Counted from the first letter of the stretch, positions 36,296 to 47,011 are shown. The stretch: DNA of 64,000 bases from Yoonia vestfoldensis SKA53 (GCF_000152785.1 NZ_CH672414.1:2276443-2340442), one strand, 5' to 3'. Notes: a model not told the origin generated them from the letters alone. Numbers and translations: made by a program.

Positions 36296-37117
36296 ATGTT
36301 TCGCGCCCCCACGATAAAAACGCGTACCCGCACTATTTTTTCTATGGCAGTGGTGACGTATCATTCGACCGTCCGCAACCTGCGGTCCGGTCACCGCAGC
36401 GCTGTGATTGGTCTGGCGCTAACCACGCTGCAAAGCCTTGTGATGGTAGGGGTCTTCTTGCTGATGTTCACGCTTCTGGGGGTGCGCACCGCACAGATCC
36501 GGGGCGATTTCTTGTTGTTCCTCATGTCCGGAATTTTTCTTTACATGACACATACCAAGACCGTGGCGGCCGTTGCAGGCGGGGGCAATCCGCTGGGTGC
36601 GATGATGCTGCACGCCCCGATGAACACTGTGATTTCGATTGTCGCAGCGGCGGTATCTACCCTGTATCAGCAGGTTTTTGCGATCACGGTCATTTTGTCA
36701 TTCTATCATATCGTAATTACGCCGATCACGATCCATGATCCGGTCGGTGCGTTGGGCATGCTGCTACTGGCGTGGTTTTTCGGGATCGCAGTTGGCATGG
36801 TGTTTCTGGCGCTCAATCCGTGGATTCCCGATTTTGCGGGACTGGTGCGTGCGCTTTACATCCGGATGAACATGATCGCCTCTGGCAAGATGTTCGTGGT
36901 CAACACGCTGCCGGCAATGACGGTGGCGCTGTTCGACTGGAACCCGCTGTTTCATATCATCGACCAGTCGCGCGGCCATGTTTTCCTGCATTATACGCCG
37001 CGTGTCACATCAGTCAGCTATCCGATCTATGTGTCATTGGCGCTGATCATGATCGGGTTGATGGGTGAATTCTACACACGCAGGAACGTGTCGGTCAGCT
37101 GGTACGCCGCACGCTAG
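36296..37117 (+). CDS. ABC-2 type polysaccharide export permease (KpsM/Wzm-like)
   Basis: A 273-residue membrane protein with about six hydrophobic helices (e.g. LQSLVMVGVFLLMFTLLGV and LGMLLLAWFFGIAVGMVFLA). The topology and the C-terminal block VVNTLPAMTVALFDWNPLFHII match ABC-2 permeases that export capsule or O-polysaccharide. No ATPase partner is adjacent, so it must use one encoded elsewhere. It is divergent from cysQ across ~110 bases. An internal ATG (MAVVTYHSTV) is an alternative start. Confidence 0.83.
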   Translation: MFRAPTIKTRTRTIFSMAVVTYHSTVRNLRSGHRSAVIGLALTTLQSLVMVGVFLLMFTLLGVRTAQIRGDFLLFLMSGIFLYMTHTKTVAAVAGGGNPLGAMMLHAPMNTVISIVAAAVSTLYQQVFAITVILSFYHIVITPITIHDPVGALGMLLLAWFFGIAVGMVFLALNPWIPDFAGLVRALYIRMNMIASGKMFVVNTLPAMTVALFDWNPLFHIIDQSRGHVFLHYTPRVTSVSYPIYVSLALIMIGLMGEFYTRRNVSVSWYAAR

Positions 37118-37127
37118 AATGTGGACC

Positions 37128-37156
37128 GACATGCGCCGACACCGGCGTATGTCGTT
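37128..37156. terminator. Hairpin between converging genes, probable bidirectional terminator
   Basis: GACATGCGCCG (37128-37138) pairs with CGGCGTATGTC (37143-37153) with one G-T wobble and a 4-base loop; GTTT follows on the plus strand. It lies 10 bases after the permease stop and close to the convergent gene's stop. Confidence 0.6.
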
Positions 37157-37164
37157 TACCATGC

Positions 37165-38211
37165 TTACTGATCAGCCACGATCAACGATTGCAGGCAGCT
37201 TGACCGCACCCGTGTCAGATCGGCGGGGGCGCGCCCACGGACCAGATTGGTCAATGATGTCACGGCGCGATCCGACGCAAGATAAACGTCCGCAGGCACG
37301 GCAGCTTCGGCCGGGCTTCTGACAGCCAACAGCGTTTCATAACCGCCGATAATCTCGAAGGTTTCGATCCGACATTGGTAATCGGCGACCGTATCGGGAC
37401 AGATATCGCACAGCCGGTTGACGACACCGACACGCGGATCGACCTCACCCAGCCGTGTCAGGCTTGCCTCCAGCGTTACAAGGTCGGCAGTCACGGGCAA
37501 TCTGTTGCCGCGCCCGCGGATCACCTCGATCAATTCGTTCAAACCGACGGAAAAGTTGCCGCTCAGCCCCAGCACGCGTTCCAGCCGTTTCAGCGCCAAA
37601 AGCCCCGGCACCTTTGCTGGCCTTTCGTCGTCAAGAAAGCGGTTCATACTGATCGTGCGGTTTTCGCTGGCAAAGTAGTCGGTCAGCCATGTCATGAAAC
37701 CGACCTGCGCCAGTTCCGGATTTTCCGCCGGAAGCGACTGGATCCGGTCGAAATAGCCGTTGTTCAAGGTCCGCCACAGGACCCATTCCGCCGTGGACTT
37801 TTCATCCACCGCCTGCAAATTGGCAGCGGAATCGATCGGGTCAAGGTTCGCTTCGTACCAGAACAACGCATCGCCCAAAGCTGCGTTGTCGGTGCCTTGC
37901 AGCGTCAACAGCCAGTTTACAGTCGCGCCATCATCGTCGGCAAACCGCAACAGCGCGGCCCTTTCTTCACGGGTCAGACCAAGCAGAAAATCGGAATATC
38001 CAGCGGGGATCGTGTCACGGTCCACCTGGCCAAGAATCAACTGGGCCGTTGTGTCACCGTTGCGGGCATCAACGGCAAGAGCAGGCAAACCATTCGTGTC
38101 GTCACCGGACAGCCACACATTCACAGCATCCGAAAAGGCGGTTTGTTGTGCGGCCACAGGATGCATCGTTGCAACCAAGATGGCGCCAGCCGCGATCAAG
38201 TTCTTTGTCAT
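37165..38211 (-). CDS. Secreted protein of unknown function, partner of the PstS-like/OmpA gene
   Basis: A 348-residue protein with a signal peptide (LIAAGAILVATMHPVAAQ). The start at 38211 is preferred because everything upstream overlaps the preceding gene. An early stretch (ALAVDARNGDTTAQLILGQV) resembles a Sel1-like helix pair; the rest is probably helical. Four cysteines near the C-terminus (CDIC, YQC, SSC) could form disulfides. It follows the PstS-like/OmpA gene by 31 bases on the same strand, so the two are likely co-transcribed. I do not recognise a family. Confidence 0.75.
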   Translation of the reverse strand: MTKNLIAAGAILVATMHPVAAQQTAFSDAVNVWLSGDDTNGLPALAVDARNGDTTAQLILGQVDRDTIPAGYSDFLLGLTREERAALLRFADDDGATVNWLLTLQGTDNAALGDALFWYEANLDPIDSAANLQAVDEKSTAEWVLWRTLNNGYFDRIQSLPAENPELAQVGFMTWLTDYFASENRTISMNRFLDDERPAKVPGLLALKRLERVLGLSGNFSVGLNELIEVIRGRGNRLPVTADLVTLEASLTRLGEVDPRVGVVNRLCDICPDTVADYQCRIETFEIIGGYETLLAVRSPAEAAVPADVYLASDRAVTSLTNLVRGRAPADLTRVRSSCLQSLIVADQ

Positions 38212-38242
38212 CCTCAAGCTCCTGAAATATGTCTGACCGGGT

Positions 38243-39838
38243 TCAGCGGGATTCGGTGACAACATCGCGCAACCAGACTTCGACGCGGCGATTGATGCGG
38301 CGACCATTGGCTGTTTCATTGCAGCTAAGCGGAGAGATTTCCCCAAAGCCCAGCGCACGCACAGGCAAATCATCCGACGCAAGCGACGGGGCGACGGCGA
38401 ACAGCGCCTGACGGACTTCTTCGGCACGCTGCTGGCTAAGCGCAAGGTTGGATGCGCCATCACCGATGGCATCGGTGTAACCGATCAACAACAATTCCTT
38501 GTTGCTGATGTCGCTGGTCGCAATCAGGTTCGCAAGACGCAGGATGTCATCCTGCGCGCGTGCATCAAGCCGCGACGACCCCAACGCAAAGCGGAAGGTG
38601 ATCGACGACCGGTCAGCGGCGGTCAGCAACTGGGTCATGTCACGCAGCTGTCGCAGGGTGACCTCGACGTCGTCTGTGAGGATCGAGGCAAGATACCGTA
38701 ACCCCTGTTCGGTGTTGGACTGGAAAGAGATGCCCAGATCGACATAGCCCGCATCGCGGACCACGGCCTGTGCCGCAGGCGTTTCAAGAAACTGCATCAA
38801 ACGGGTCAATTGCGCAGGGGCCGTTTCATCGCCGGCATAGGCATAAAGACGGCGGCTTAGCGGGTATTCTTCGGTCTTGATCGTGAAGGGGGTCGCCTGC
38901 ACCTGAATACCGCAGACACCGCGCACCGCCAGTATCTTGGTATCGCCCGCATCGGCAAGGCTAGTCACGCCGATCCCCAACGGGTCGGATGCAACAGCCT
39001 CGGCCAGCGCCGCATCGGTTTCAGTGCGCAGGATGGTGTCAGCCATGCGCAGACCAGCGGGTTCCATCACCAGTTCGTTGAACACGACCGCCGTGCCGCT
39101 GTCATTGCTGCGGCCATAGACGTTGATCTGGGCGGATGGCCCACCCACATCGGCCCAATTGGTGACTTCGCCGGCAAATATGCGGGCAAGGTCGGATTCA
39201 GAAATGGCGCGGACAGGGTTCGACAGCGACGTGATCGCCACCAGCGCATCCAGCGCGAAAATGGTCTGCTGCGCGTCTGATGTCGGGTCGCCCTTTCGGG
39301 CGTCAGCAAAGGCATTCACCTCGTTGTTGGAAACGGCACGAGTCGATACGGCCAAAGCGGCGGTGTCGGCGATCACATCAGCGATCGCCTGCGTCGATCC
39401 GACAGAGGCCAGCGTGATGGTCGCGGTTTCCCTGTCGGCTTCGTCCAGCAGGCTGATCACCGTGGTGTCGCCGGATTGGTCGGTCACAGTCGCAGCACCA
39501 CCCACTTCGGCACTAAATGCGGTGATCACATCGCCAAAGACCCCGTCGATCAGCCCCGCCGCACCCGCAATCGTAAAGCTTTCGGCAGTCGTGTCGATGT
39601 CGGGGCAGGCGTCACCTACGCAGCTGACCAAAAATGCGTCCACTTCCAACGCGCCAAACACCGTCCCCAGGACGTAGACCGAACCATCATAAGACAACAA
39701 CTCGCCGCGCAATGTCAGTTCACCGTCAAGGCTGCTCAGCGTGACATCCTGCGCAGCGAGCATTGTCGCCAGCGAAAGACTGACCCCGGCACCAAGCGCA
39801 AGCGTCGCAGGCCAGCGCAGAACAGATTGCTTGATCAT
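38243..39838 (-). CDS. PstS-like solute-binding protein fused to an OmpA peptidoglycan-binding domain
   Basis: A 531-residue exported protein. Signal peptide: residues 1-~29 (ALGAGVSLSLATMLAAQ). Residues ~30-80 form a small domain with a Cys pair (SCVGDACP). About 90-400 is a phosphate-binding-type periplasmic fold: ISESDLARIFAGEVTNWADV and VYGRSNDSGTAVVFNELVM match PstS, including the ligand-loop SGT. About 410-530 is an OmpA C-terminal domain (LLLIGYTDAIGDGASNLALS, NRRVEVWLRD) for binding peptidoglycan. No pst transporter genes are nearby. The start at 39838 is chosen for its signal peptide. Confidence 0.88.
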   Translation of the reverse strand: MIKQSVLRWPATLALGAGVSLSLATMLAAQDVTLSSLDGELTLRGELLSYDGSVYVLGTVFGALEVDAFLVSCVGDACPDIDTTAESFTIAGAAGLIDGVFGDVITAFSAEVGGAATVTDQSGDTTVISLLDEADRETATITLASVGSTQAIADVIADTAALAVSTRAVSNNEVNAFADARKGDPTSDAQQTIFALDALVAITSLSNPVRAISESDLARIFAGEVTNWADVGGPSAQINVYGRSNDSGTAVVFNELVMEPAGLRMADTILRTETDAALAEAVASDPLGIGVTSLADAGDTKILAVRGVCGIQVQATPFTIKTEEYPLSRRLYAYAGDETAPAQLTRLMQFLETPAAQAVVRDAGYVDLGISFQSNTEQGLRYLASILTDDVEVTLRQLRDMTQLLTAADRSSITFRFALGSSRLDARAQDDILRLANLIATSDISNKELLLIGYTDAIGDGASNLALSQQRAEEVRQALFAVAPSLASDDLPVRALGFGEISPLSCNETANGRRINRRVEVWLRDVVTESR

Positions 39839-40049
39839 GTGGTCGTACTCCTTGATGAACCCTGGCAAAGATTGGAACGTAGAAAACGCCTCAATTGAGC
39901 CTGAATTCGGTCGTTTCTGCGGCGACAAACTGTTTGTTTCCAAACAATGCATGATGGCCAGTGGCACGAAGACCTGTGTCAGGCATTGCCTGCATGCCTT
40001 GCTGACGGCCCAAAACTGCGGTTTTTACGCTTTTGCCGCGTCCACGGCT
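39839..40049. other. Intergenic region upstream of dnaK, no gene seen
   Basis: Most of the 350-base divergent gap between the PstS-like/OmpA gene and dnaK. The minus-strand frame stays open for 43 codons beyond the chosen start but codes for no signal peptide and looks non-coding. I see no structured RNA here; the probable dnaK promoter is listed separately. Confidence 0.5.
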
Positions 40050-40078
40050 GTTGCAGGCCCCATATGACACACCTATAT
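40050..40078 (+). promoter_or_regulatory. Possible heat-shock (RpoH) promoter of dnaK
   Basis: GTTGCAG and CCTATAT separated by 15 bases resemble the sigma-32 elements (CTTGAAA and CCCCATnT / CYTATnT). They lie ~110 bases before the dnaK ATG. dnaK is a classical RpoH target; the match itself is only moderate. Confidence 0.4.
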
Positions 40079-40188
40079 ACACGCCAACGTTGGATCAGCG
40101 CGTGACGCTGTAAGACGCCTGAAACTGGCGCGGGTGCCGAAATGGGTTCGCGCTGCTCAAACCGCCTAAACGTAAAGGGATTTGAAAA

Positions 40189-42093
40189 ATGGCCAAAGTA
40201 ATTGGTATCGACCTTGGGACGACCAACTCCTGTATCGCGATCATGGACGGGTCAAAGCCCCGTGTGATCGAAAACGCCGAAGGCGCGCGCACGACGCCGT
40301 CAATCGTTGCATTTACTGACGACGAACGCCTTGTCGGTCAGCCTGCAAAACGCCAGGCCGTGACCAACCCCGAAAACACGATTTTCGCCGTCAAGCGCCT
40401 GATCGGGCGTCGCTTTGACGATGCGGACCTTGCCAAAGACAAAAAGAACATGCCGTTCACCGTTGTTGATGGTGGCAATGGCGACGCTTGGGTGCAGGCG
40501 CGTGGCGACAAATATTCGCCCAGCCAGATTTCCGCGTTCATTCTGGGCAAGATGAAAGAGACCGCCGAAAGCTATTTGGGCGAAGAAGTGACGCAAGCCG
40601 TCATCACCGTGCCTGCCTATTTCAACGACGCCCAGCGTCAGGCCACCAAGGACGCCGGTAAAATTGCCGGGCTGGAAGTGCTGCGCATCATCAACGAACC
40701 GACAGCCGCGGCGCTGGCTTACGGTCTGGACAAGAAAGAAAGCAAAACCATCGCGGTCTATGACCTTGGCGGCGGTACTTTCGACGTGACCATTCTGGAA
40801 ATCGACGACGGTCTGTTCGAAGTCAAATCCACAAACGGTGATACGTTCCTTGGTGGTGAAGATTTCGACATGCGGATCGTCAACTACCTTGCCGACGAGT
40901 TCAAAAAAGAGAACGCCGTCGATCTGACCAAGGACAAGATGGCCCTGCAGCGTCTGAAGGAAGCTGCCGAAAAGGCCAAGATCGAATTGTCTTCGTCCTC
41001 CAGTACCGAAATCAACCAGCCATTCATCTCGATGGGGTCGAACGGCCAGCCGCTGCACATGGTCATGAAACTGACCCGTGCCAAGCTGGAAAGCCTTGTT
41101 GGCGATCTGATCAAGGCATCGCTGAAACCTTGTCAGGCCGCGATCAAGGATGCGGGCCTGTCCACATCCGACATCGACGAGGTCGTTCTGGTCGGCGGCA
41201 TGACCCGCATGCCGAAGGTCAAGGAAGAAGTGTCCAAATTCTTTGGCAAAGAACCGCATCAGGGTGTCAACCCTGACGAGGTTGTCGCCATGGGTGCCGC
41301 CATTCAGGCCGGTGTTCTGCAAGGCGACGTCAAGGATGTGGTCCTGCTGGACGTCACACCATTGTCGCTGGGGATCGAAACGCTGGGTGGCGTATTCACC
41401 CGCCTGATCGACCGCAACACGACGATCCCGACGAAAAAATCGCAGGTCTTCTCGACCGCCGAAGACAACCAGAATGCCGTGACCTTGCGGGTGTTCCAGG
41501 GCGAACGTGAGATGGCCGCTGACAACAAGATGTTGGGCCAGTTCAACCTTGAAAACATCCCACCAGCCCCCCGCGGCATGCCCCAGATCGAGGTGACATT
41601 CGACATCGACGCCAACGGCATTGTCGAGGTTGGTGCCAAGGACAAAGGCACTGGCAAAGAACAGAAAATCACCATCCAAGCGTCGGGCGGTCTGTCGGAT
41701 GACGACATCGAAGCAATGGTCAAAGACGCCGAGGCGAATGCCGAGGCCGACAAGGCTCGCCGCGAACTGGTCGAGGCAAAAAATCAGGCCGAAAGCCTGA
41801 TCCACTCGACCGAAAAATCGATGGAAGAACATGCCGACAAGGTCGATCCAACCACGATCGAAGCGATCGAACTGGCGATTGCAGCACTCAAGGACGATCT
41901 GGAAGGCGACAACGCAGGCAAGATCAAATCCGGCGTTCAGAACGTGACCGAAGCCGCGATGAAACTGGGCGAAGCGATCTACAAGGCCAGCCAAGAAGAA
42001 TCAGGTGACGCCGAGCCTGACCGCCCGGGTGCCGATGATGATATCCTCGACGCGGATTTCGAAGATCTGGATGACGACAAGCGCCGCAATTAA
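40189..42093 (+). CDS. dnaK: Chaperone DnaK (Hsp70)
   Basis: DnaK (634 aa) is the ATP-dependent Hsp70 chaperone working with DnaJ and GrpE. It begins [20 protein letters not shown] and has [16 protein letters not shown] and [16 protein letters not shown] in the ATPase domain, then [19 protein letters not shown] at the linker. The tail is acidic and ends in a degenerate EEVD-like region ([14 protein letters not shown]). An AAGGGA site precedes the ATG. It is followed by a strong terminator before dnaJ. Confidence 0.99.
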   Translation: MAKVIGIDLGTTNSCIAIMDGSKPRVIENAEGARTTPSIVAFTDDERLVGQPAKRQAVTNPENTIFAVKRLIGRRFDDADLAKDKKNMPFTVVDGGNGDAWVQARGDKYSPSQISAFILGKMKETAESYLGEEVTQAVITVPAYFNDAQRQATKDAGKIAGLEVLRIINEPTAAALAYGLDKKESKTIAVYDLGGGTFDVTILEIDDGLFEVKSTNGDTFLGGEDFDMRIVNYLADEFKKENAVDLTKDKMALQRLKEAAEKAKIELSSSSSTEINQPFISMGSNGQPLHMVMKLTRAKLESLVGDLIKASLKPCQAAIKDAGLSTSDIDEVVLVGGMTRMPKVKEEVSKFFGKEPHQGVNPDEVVAMGAAIQAGVLQGDVKDVVLLDVTPLSLGIETLGGVFTRLIDRNTTIPTKKSQVFSTAEDNQNAVTLRVFQGEREMAADNKMLGQFNLENIPPAPRGMPQIEVTFDIDANGIVEVGAKDKGTGKEQKITIQASGGLSDDDIEAMVKDAEANAEADKARRELVEAKNQAESLIHSTEKSMEEHADKVDPTTIEAIELAIAALKDDLEGDNAGKIKSGVQNVTEAAMKLGEAIYKASQEESGDAEPDRPGADDDILDADFEDLDDDKRRN

Positions 42094-42112
42094 TAAGGCG
42101 GCGCAGGAAATG

Positions 42113-42141
42113 GACCGGCCCCACACCGGGCCGGTCTTTTT
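42113..42141 (+). terminator. Intrinsic terminator between dnaK and dnaJ
   Basis: GACCGGCCC (42113-42121), loop CACACC and GGGCCGGTC (42128-42136) followed by TTTTT. A textbook terminator, 19 bases after dnaK and ~25 before dnaJ; it probably lowers dnaJ expression relative to dnaK by partial read-through. Confidence 0.93.
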
Positions 42142-42165
42142 CTGTTCCCAAAGGGGAAACTGATC

Positions 42166-43317
42166 ATGTCAAAACGCGACTATTACGATGTGCTGGGTAT
42201 CGCCAAGGGCGCGGATGCCGATGCAATCAAAAAGGCCTATCGACAAAAGGCCAAGGAATTGCACCCCGACCGCAACGCCGACAATCCCAAGGCCGAAGCG
42301 CAGTTCAAAGAAGCAAACGAAGCTTACGAAGTCCTCAAAGACGCCAACAAAAAGGCCGCCTATGACCGCTATGGCCATGCCGCGTTTGAAAACGGCATGG
42401 GGTCCAGCGCGGGCGGGCCGCGCGGCGGCGGGCAGGGTGACTTTGCCAGCGCATTTTCGGACGTCTTCGACGACCTGTTCGGTGATTTCATGGGCGGGCG
42501 TGGCGGTGCTGGCGGCCGGCGCAGCGGCGCACAGCGGGGCAGCGACCTGCGGTATAACCTGCGCATCAACCTCGAAGATGCCTTTGCCGGTCTGCAAAAA
42601 ACGATCACCGTCACGACAGCCGTGTCCTGCGGGTCATGTACCGGCACCGGTGCCGAAGGCGGGTCAGAACCGCAAGTCTGCCCCACCTGTAACGGCATGG
42701 GCAAGGTCAGGGCGCAACAGGGCTTTTTCACCGTCGAACGCACCTGTCCGACCTGCAGTGGCATGGGCCAGATCATCAAGGACAAGTGTAAGGTCTGCCA
42801 CGGTGCCGGCCGCGTCGAAAAAGAAAAATCGCTGTCCGTCAACATTCCCGCAGGCGTCGAAACCGGCACCCGCATCCGCCTGAGCGGCGAAGGCGAGGCT
42901 GGCGTGCGCGGCGGCCCGGCCGGCGATCTTTACATCTTTATCGAGGTCAACAGCCACCCGCTGTTCGAACGCGAGGGGTTGAACCTGTATTGCCGCGTGC
43001 CGGTGTCGATTGCGACAGCAGCCCTTGGCGGCGAAATCGAGGTGCCAACGATCGACGGTGGCCGCAGCCGCGTGAAAGTTCCCGAAGGGTCGCAATCCGG
43101 CCGCCAAATGCGACTGCGCGGCAAGGGAATGCCCGCCCTGCGCGGTGGCCCGAGTGGCGACATGATGATCGAACTGACCGTCGAGACGCCTGTGAAGCTG
43201 ACGGCGCGGCAGCGTGAAATCCTGCGTGAATTCGACAAGCTCAGCGAAGAGAACAACCCCCAGGGGTCCAGCTTCTTTGCCAGTGTCAAATCCTTCTGGG
43301 ATTCAATGAAAAGTTAA
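42166..43317 (+). CDS. dnaJ: Chaperone DnaJ (Hsp40)
   Basis: DnaJ (383 aa) stimulates the DnaK ATPase and delivers substrates. J domain: residues 1-~70 with the HPD motif ([11 protein letters not shown]). A Gly-rich linker follows ([11 protein letters not shown]), then four zinc-binding CxxCxGxG-type repeats ([41 protein letters not shown]) and the C-terminal substrate domains. AAAGGGGA precedes the ATG. Length is normal for type I DnaJ. Confidence 0.99.
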   Translation: MSKRDYYDVLGIAKGADADAIKKAYRQKAKELHPDRNADNPKAEAQFKEANEAYEVLKDANKKAAYDRYGHAAFENGMGSSAGGPRGGGQGDFASAFSDVFDDLFGDFMGGRGGAGGRRSGAQRGSDLRYNLRINLEDAFAGLQKTITVTTAVSCGSCTGTGAEGGSEPQVCPTCNGMGKVRAQQGFFTVERTCPTCSGMGQIIKDKCKVCHGAGRVEKEKSLSVNIPAGVETGTRIRLSGEGEAGVRGGPAGDLYIFIEVNSHPLFEREGLNLYCRVPVSIATAALGGEIEVPTIDGGRSRVKVPEGSQSGRQMRLRGKGMPALRGGPSGDMMIELTVETPVKLTARQREILREFDKLSEENNPQGSSFFASVKSFWDSMKS

Positions 43318-43337
43318 CCATGCGGTAACAAGCGATC

Positions 43338-43367
43338 CGGCAAGATGGAGTATGACCCATCTTGCCG
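43338..43367 (+). promoter_or_regulatory. Perfect 11-bp hairpin enclosing the radC start codon
   Basis: CGGCAAGATGG (43338-43348) is the exact inverse of CCATCTTGCCG (43357-43367), with an 8-base loop AGTATGAC. The loop contains the radC ATG (43352), and the stem contains part of the GGAG ribosome-binding site. In RNA this could limit radC translation; in DNA it could be an operator dyad. Seen directly; the function is inference. Confidence 0.6.
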
Positions 43368-44089
43368 AATCCCAGAGCCTTTTTCCTGAAACTGATATCT
43401 TGCCAGTGGGAAAGCTGCCGTCCTACATGCGCGACCACCGCAAACGGCTGCGCGACAGGTTCTTGGCGGGCGGTCCGGCGGCGGTGCCAGATTATGAATT
43501 GCTGGAACTCGTTCTATTCCGCGCCATCCCGCGGCAGGATGTCAAACCCCTGGCGCGGGCGCTCATCGACCATTTTGGCGATTTCAACAGGGTGCTGTCG
43601 GCAAGTGTGACACAGATCGGCCAAGTGCCAGGTGCCGGACCAGCCGTTGCGCTGGAACTGAAAATTGTCGAAGCGGCAGCGCACAGACTAGCGCGCGCCC
43701 GCGTGATGCAACGCCATGTCGTGTCAAGCTGGGACGCCCTGCTGACCTATTGCCACACGGTGATGGCGCATCGCGATACTGAACAATTCCGTATCTTGTT
43801 TCTGGACACGAAAAACGTCCTGATCGCGGATGAAGAGCAGGCCAAGGGCACGCTGGACCATGTACCTGTCTATCCGCGCGAGGTTGTGAAACGGGCGCTG
43901 GAACTGAACGCGGCATCGATGATCCTTGTCCACAACCACCCGTCGGGCGACCCTACACCGTCGCAGGCCGATATCACGATGACCCGCCAGATCAGTGATG
44001 CAGCAGGCACCATGGGCATCACGGTGCATGACCATCTGATCATCGGAAAGTCTTGCGAGATCAGCCTTCGCGCGCAGGGCCTCTTCTGA
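43352..44089 (+). CDS. radC: RadC family JAB-domain protein
   Basis: A 245-residue RadC-family (UPF0758) protein. A helix-hairpin-helix-like N-terminal region ([38 protein letters not shown]) precedes the JAB/MPN metalloprotease-like domain with the metal site [17 protein letters not shown]. Despite the name, a role in DNA repair is not established for the family. It follows dnaJ by 34 bases. The start codon lies inside a hairpin loop (listed separately); an internal ATG at [10 protein letters not shown] is the only nearby alternative. Confidence 0.93.
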   Translation: MTHLAESQSLFPETDILPVGKLPSYMRDHRKRLRDRFLAGGPAAVPDYELLELVLFRAIPRQDVKPLARALIDHFGDFNRVLSASVTQIGQVPGAGPAVALELKIVEAAAHRLARARVMQRHVVSSWDALLTYCHTVMAHRDTEQFRILFLDTKNVLIADEEQAKGTLDHVPVYPREVVKRALELNAASMILVHNHPSGDPTPSQADITMTRQISDAAGTMGITVHDHLIIGKSCEISLRAQGLF

Positions 44090-44121
44090 CATTGGCGCCT
44101 GTGAATCCCGCGTTAATAATA

Positions 44122-44137
44122 CGCCTTAGGCAAGGCG
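44122..44137 (-). terminator. Weak terminator overlapping the secA stop
   Basis: On the minus strand CGCCTT, loop GCCT, AAGGCG followed by TATTATT. The 6-bp stem includes the TAA stop of secA. The converging radC gene ends ~35 bases away. Confidence 0.4.
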
Positions 44138-46816
44138 CCCGTGGCAATGCTTGAATTTCTTACCCGATCCGCAGGGGCATAGATCGTTGCGGCCCAGATT
44201 GCCCCAGGTTGCGGGGTCGTTTTCATCGAATCCCGCACGCGCACCTTCTGCCGCTATTGCAGGCGCTACCATGGCTGCCGCAGCCGCCGCCTGTTGCTGG
44301 CGGAACTGGGCGATCATGCGCTCCTGTTCTTCTTTCGACATGGGCCGGATCTGCGACAATTTCTTGGTCACATCCGTGCGCAGACTGTCCAGCAGTTTTT
44401 CGAATAGCTGGAATCCTTCGGTCTTGTATTCGTTGAGCGGGTCACGCTGGGCATAGCCACGCATCCCCACGACAGACCGCAGATGTTCCAGCGTGAGCAG
44501 ATGTTCGCGCCATTTTTCATCGATGGTTTTCAACAGGATCTGCTTTTCGACATTGCGCATCGTCTCGGCACCAAAGGCATCGGCCTTTTCGCCCATGTAT
44601 TTGTCTGCCGCTTCTTCCAGCCGTTCACGCATGACATCGTCGTCCACACCTTCTTCGGCGGCCCAACCGACGACCGGCAGGTCAAGCCCAAGGTGGGCCA
44701 CGACATCAGCCTGTAACCCTTCGGCATCCCATTGATCGGCATAGGATTTCGGCGGCATATGGATCGTGACCAGATCGTCGATCACCTGATCGCGCATATC
44801 CTTGACGACATCGGCCAGATCAGCAGATTCCATAATCTCGCGGCGCTGGTGAAACACGACCTTGCGCTGTTCGTTCATCACGTCGTCGAATTTCAGCAAT
44901 TGTTTTCGGATGTCGAAATTGCGCGCCTCGACCTTGGCCTGCGCGCGTTCCAACGATTTGTTGACCCAAGGGTGAACGATAGCCTCGCCTTCTTTCATGC
45001 CCAGACCGGACAGCACCTTTTCAAGCCGTTCCGACCCAAAAATCCGCATCAGGTCGTCCTCGAGCGACAAAAAGAACGTGGACCGCCCCGGGTCGCCCTG
45101 ACGGCCCGACCGGCCGCGCAGCTGGTTGTCGATCCGGCGGCTTTCGTGGCGTTCGGTGGCCAGCACGAACAATCCACCCGCTGCTTTGACCTTTTCTTTT
45201 TCGTCGGCGACTTCGGCCTCGATCCGGGCGCGCAATGCCTCTGGGTCAGCTTGCGGGTCGGTGGCCAAGGCTTGCAGGACGCGCATTTCCACGTTGCCGC
45301 CCAGCTGGATGTCAGTGCCGCGACCAGCCATGTTGGTTGCGATCGTCACAGCGTTCAGCTTACCAGCATCGGCGACGATCTGCGCCTCTTGTTCATGCTG
45401 GCGGGCGTTCAGCACATTGAAGGTGATCCCTTCAGCGCGCAACAGCCCGGCCAGAAACTCGGACTTTTCAATGGATGTGGTCCCAACAAGGATCGGCTGG
45501 CCCTTGGCATGGGCTTGCTTGATTTCCGCGACGACGCCGTCGAATTTTTCCTTGGCGGTGCGGTAAACCTGATCATGTTCATCGGCCCGCGCGACAGGGC
45601 GGTTGGTCGGCACCTCGACCACCCCAAGATTATAGATTTCGCGGAATTCGTCAGCTTCGGTCGCGGCGGTGCCGGTCATGCCACCCAGCTTGTCATACAG
45701 GCGGAAATAATTCTGAAACGTGACAGAGGCGAGTGTCACGTTTTCGGGCTTGATCCCCACACCTTCCTTGGCCTCGATCGCCTGATGCAAACCATCGGAC
45801 AGCCGACGGCCATTCATCATGCGGCCGGTGAATTCGTCGATCAGCACGACCTGATCGTCGCGCACGATATAATCTTTCTCGCGGGTGAACAGGACATGCG
45901 CGCGCAGGGCTTGGCTGACATGGTGGACCAGCGTAGCGCTTTCGGGGTCATAAAGCGTCTGACCGTCGGGAAGCAGGCCAAGAGCTGTCAGCCTTTCTTC
46001 AAGGAAATCGTTGCCTTCCTCAGTGAATGTCGCCTGACGGGCCTTTTCATCCAGGGTGTAATGTTCGGGCAGGATGTCGGGGATCACCTTGTTGATTGCG
46101 GCATACATTTCGCTGCGGTCCTGCGCCGGGCCGGAAATGATCAGCGGTGTGCGCGCCTCGTCGATCAGGATGCTGTCCACCTCGTCCACGATCGCGAAAT
46201 TGTGGTAACGCTGGTACATCTGGTCCAGTTCGGATTTCATGTTGTCGCGCAGGTAATCGAACCCCAATTCGTTGTTCGTGGCATAGGTGACGTCACAGGC
46301 ATAGGCAGCCTTTTTGTCAGCCTCGCCCTGTTCGGGTACCACGACGCCAGTTGTCATGCCCAAGGCGCCGTAGACCTTGCTCATCCATTCGGCGTCGCGA
46401 CGGGCAAGGTAGTCGTTCACCGTCACGATATGCACACCCTTGCCGGTGAGCGCGTTCAGATAGGCAGGAAAGGTCGCGACAAGGGTCTTGCCTTCACCAG
46501 TCTTCATTTCCGCGATATTGCCCTGATGCAGAAAGATACCACCCAGCAATTGGGTGTCAAAAGCCCACAAACCAAGGGCACGGCGCGCGGCCTCGCGGCA
46601 ATTGGCAAATGCTTCGGGCAGCAGCGCGTCAAGGCTTTCGCCTTTCAGGGCACGGTCGCGGAATTCATTGGTCTTGGCCTTCAGATCATCATCACTCAGC
46701 GCCTGAAACTGTGGTTCCAGCGCGTTGATCTGCGCCACCAAAGGCCGGGCGGATTTGACTTTGCGGTCATTGGCAGAACCAAACACTTTTTTGGCAATTG
46801 ATCCGATACCCAGCAT
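44126..46816 (-). CDS. secA: Preprotein translocase ATPase SecA
   Basis: SecA (896 aa from the ATG at 46816, [19 protein letters not shown]) drives protein export through SecYEG. Walker A is [12 protein letters not shown], the DEAD-type Walker B is [13 protein letters not shown], and [18 protein letters not shown] and [19 protein letters not shown] are the helicase motor motifs. The C-terminus carries the zinc-binding SecB/lipid motif [21 protein letters not shown] 12-codon upstream extension is rejected because it lacks conserved residues. Confidence 0.99.
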   Translation of the reverse strand: MLGIGSIAKKVFGSANDRKVKSARPLVAQINALEPQFQALSDDDLKAKTNEFRDRALKGESLDALLPEAFANCREAARRALGLWAFDTQLLGGIFLHQGNIAEMKTGEGKTLVATFPAYLNALTGKGVHIVTVNDYLARRDAEWMSKVYGALGMTTGVVVPEQGEADKKAAYACDVTYATNNELGFDYLRDNMKSELDQMYQRYHNFAIVDEVDSILIDEARTPLIISGPAQDRSEMYAAINKVIPDILPEHYTLDEKARQATFTEEGNDFLEERLTALGLLPDGQTLYDPESATLVHHVSQALRAHVLFTREKDYIVRDDQVVLIDEFTGRMMNGRRLSDGLHQAIEAKEGVGIKPENVTLASVTFQNYFRLYDKLGGMTGTAATEADEFREIYNLGVVEVPTNRPVARADEHDQVYRTAKEKFDGVVAEIKQAHAKGQPILVGTTSIEKSEFLAGLLRAEGITFNVLNARQHEQEAQIVADAGKLNAVTIATNMAGRGTDIQLGGNVEMRVLQALATDPQADPEALRARIEAEVADEKEKVKAAGGLFVLATERHESRRIDNQLRGRSGRQGDPGRSTFFLSLEDDLMRIFGSERLEKVLSGLGMKEGEAIVHPWVNKSLERAQAKVEARNFDIRKQLLKFDDVMNEQRKVVFHQRREIMESADLADVVKDMRDQVIDDLVTIHMPPKSYADQWDAEGLQADVVAHLGLDLPVVGWAAEEGVDDDVMRERLEEAADKYMGEKADAFGAETMRNVEKQILLKTIDEKWREHLLTLEHLRSVVGMRGYAQRDPLNEYKTEGFQLFEKLLDSLRTDVTKKLSQIRPMSKEEQERMIAQFRQQQAAAAAAMVAPAIAAEGARAGFDENDPATWGNLGRNDLCPCGSGKKFKHCHGRLA

Positions 46817-47011
46817 ATTTACTCCACCGACGCTGTCGCGCCTGTCTAACATCTATTTGAGAGGAGGTTGCTTGTAGGCAGGTCACCAGCCACATACAAA
46901 GGGGCCAAATCTGGTCTACTTCCGGCCTCCTAAAGGCACTCATGGGATGTAAGGGGCCGGATATGGAGTGTCAACGCCGGGCGGCTGCGCGGCCTATCAA
47001 GGGATCGTTTA

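Noticed and set aside
40300-41994. Long minus-strand open frame (564 codons) opposite dnaK
   Set aside because: Shadow of dnaK caused by codon bias in GC-rich DNA; no ribosome-binding site or recognisable domain.
44732-46801. 689-codon plus-strand frame opposite secA
   Set aside because: Antisense shadow; secA is unmistakable on the other strand.
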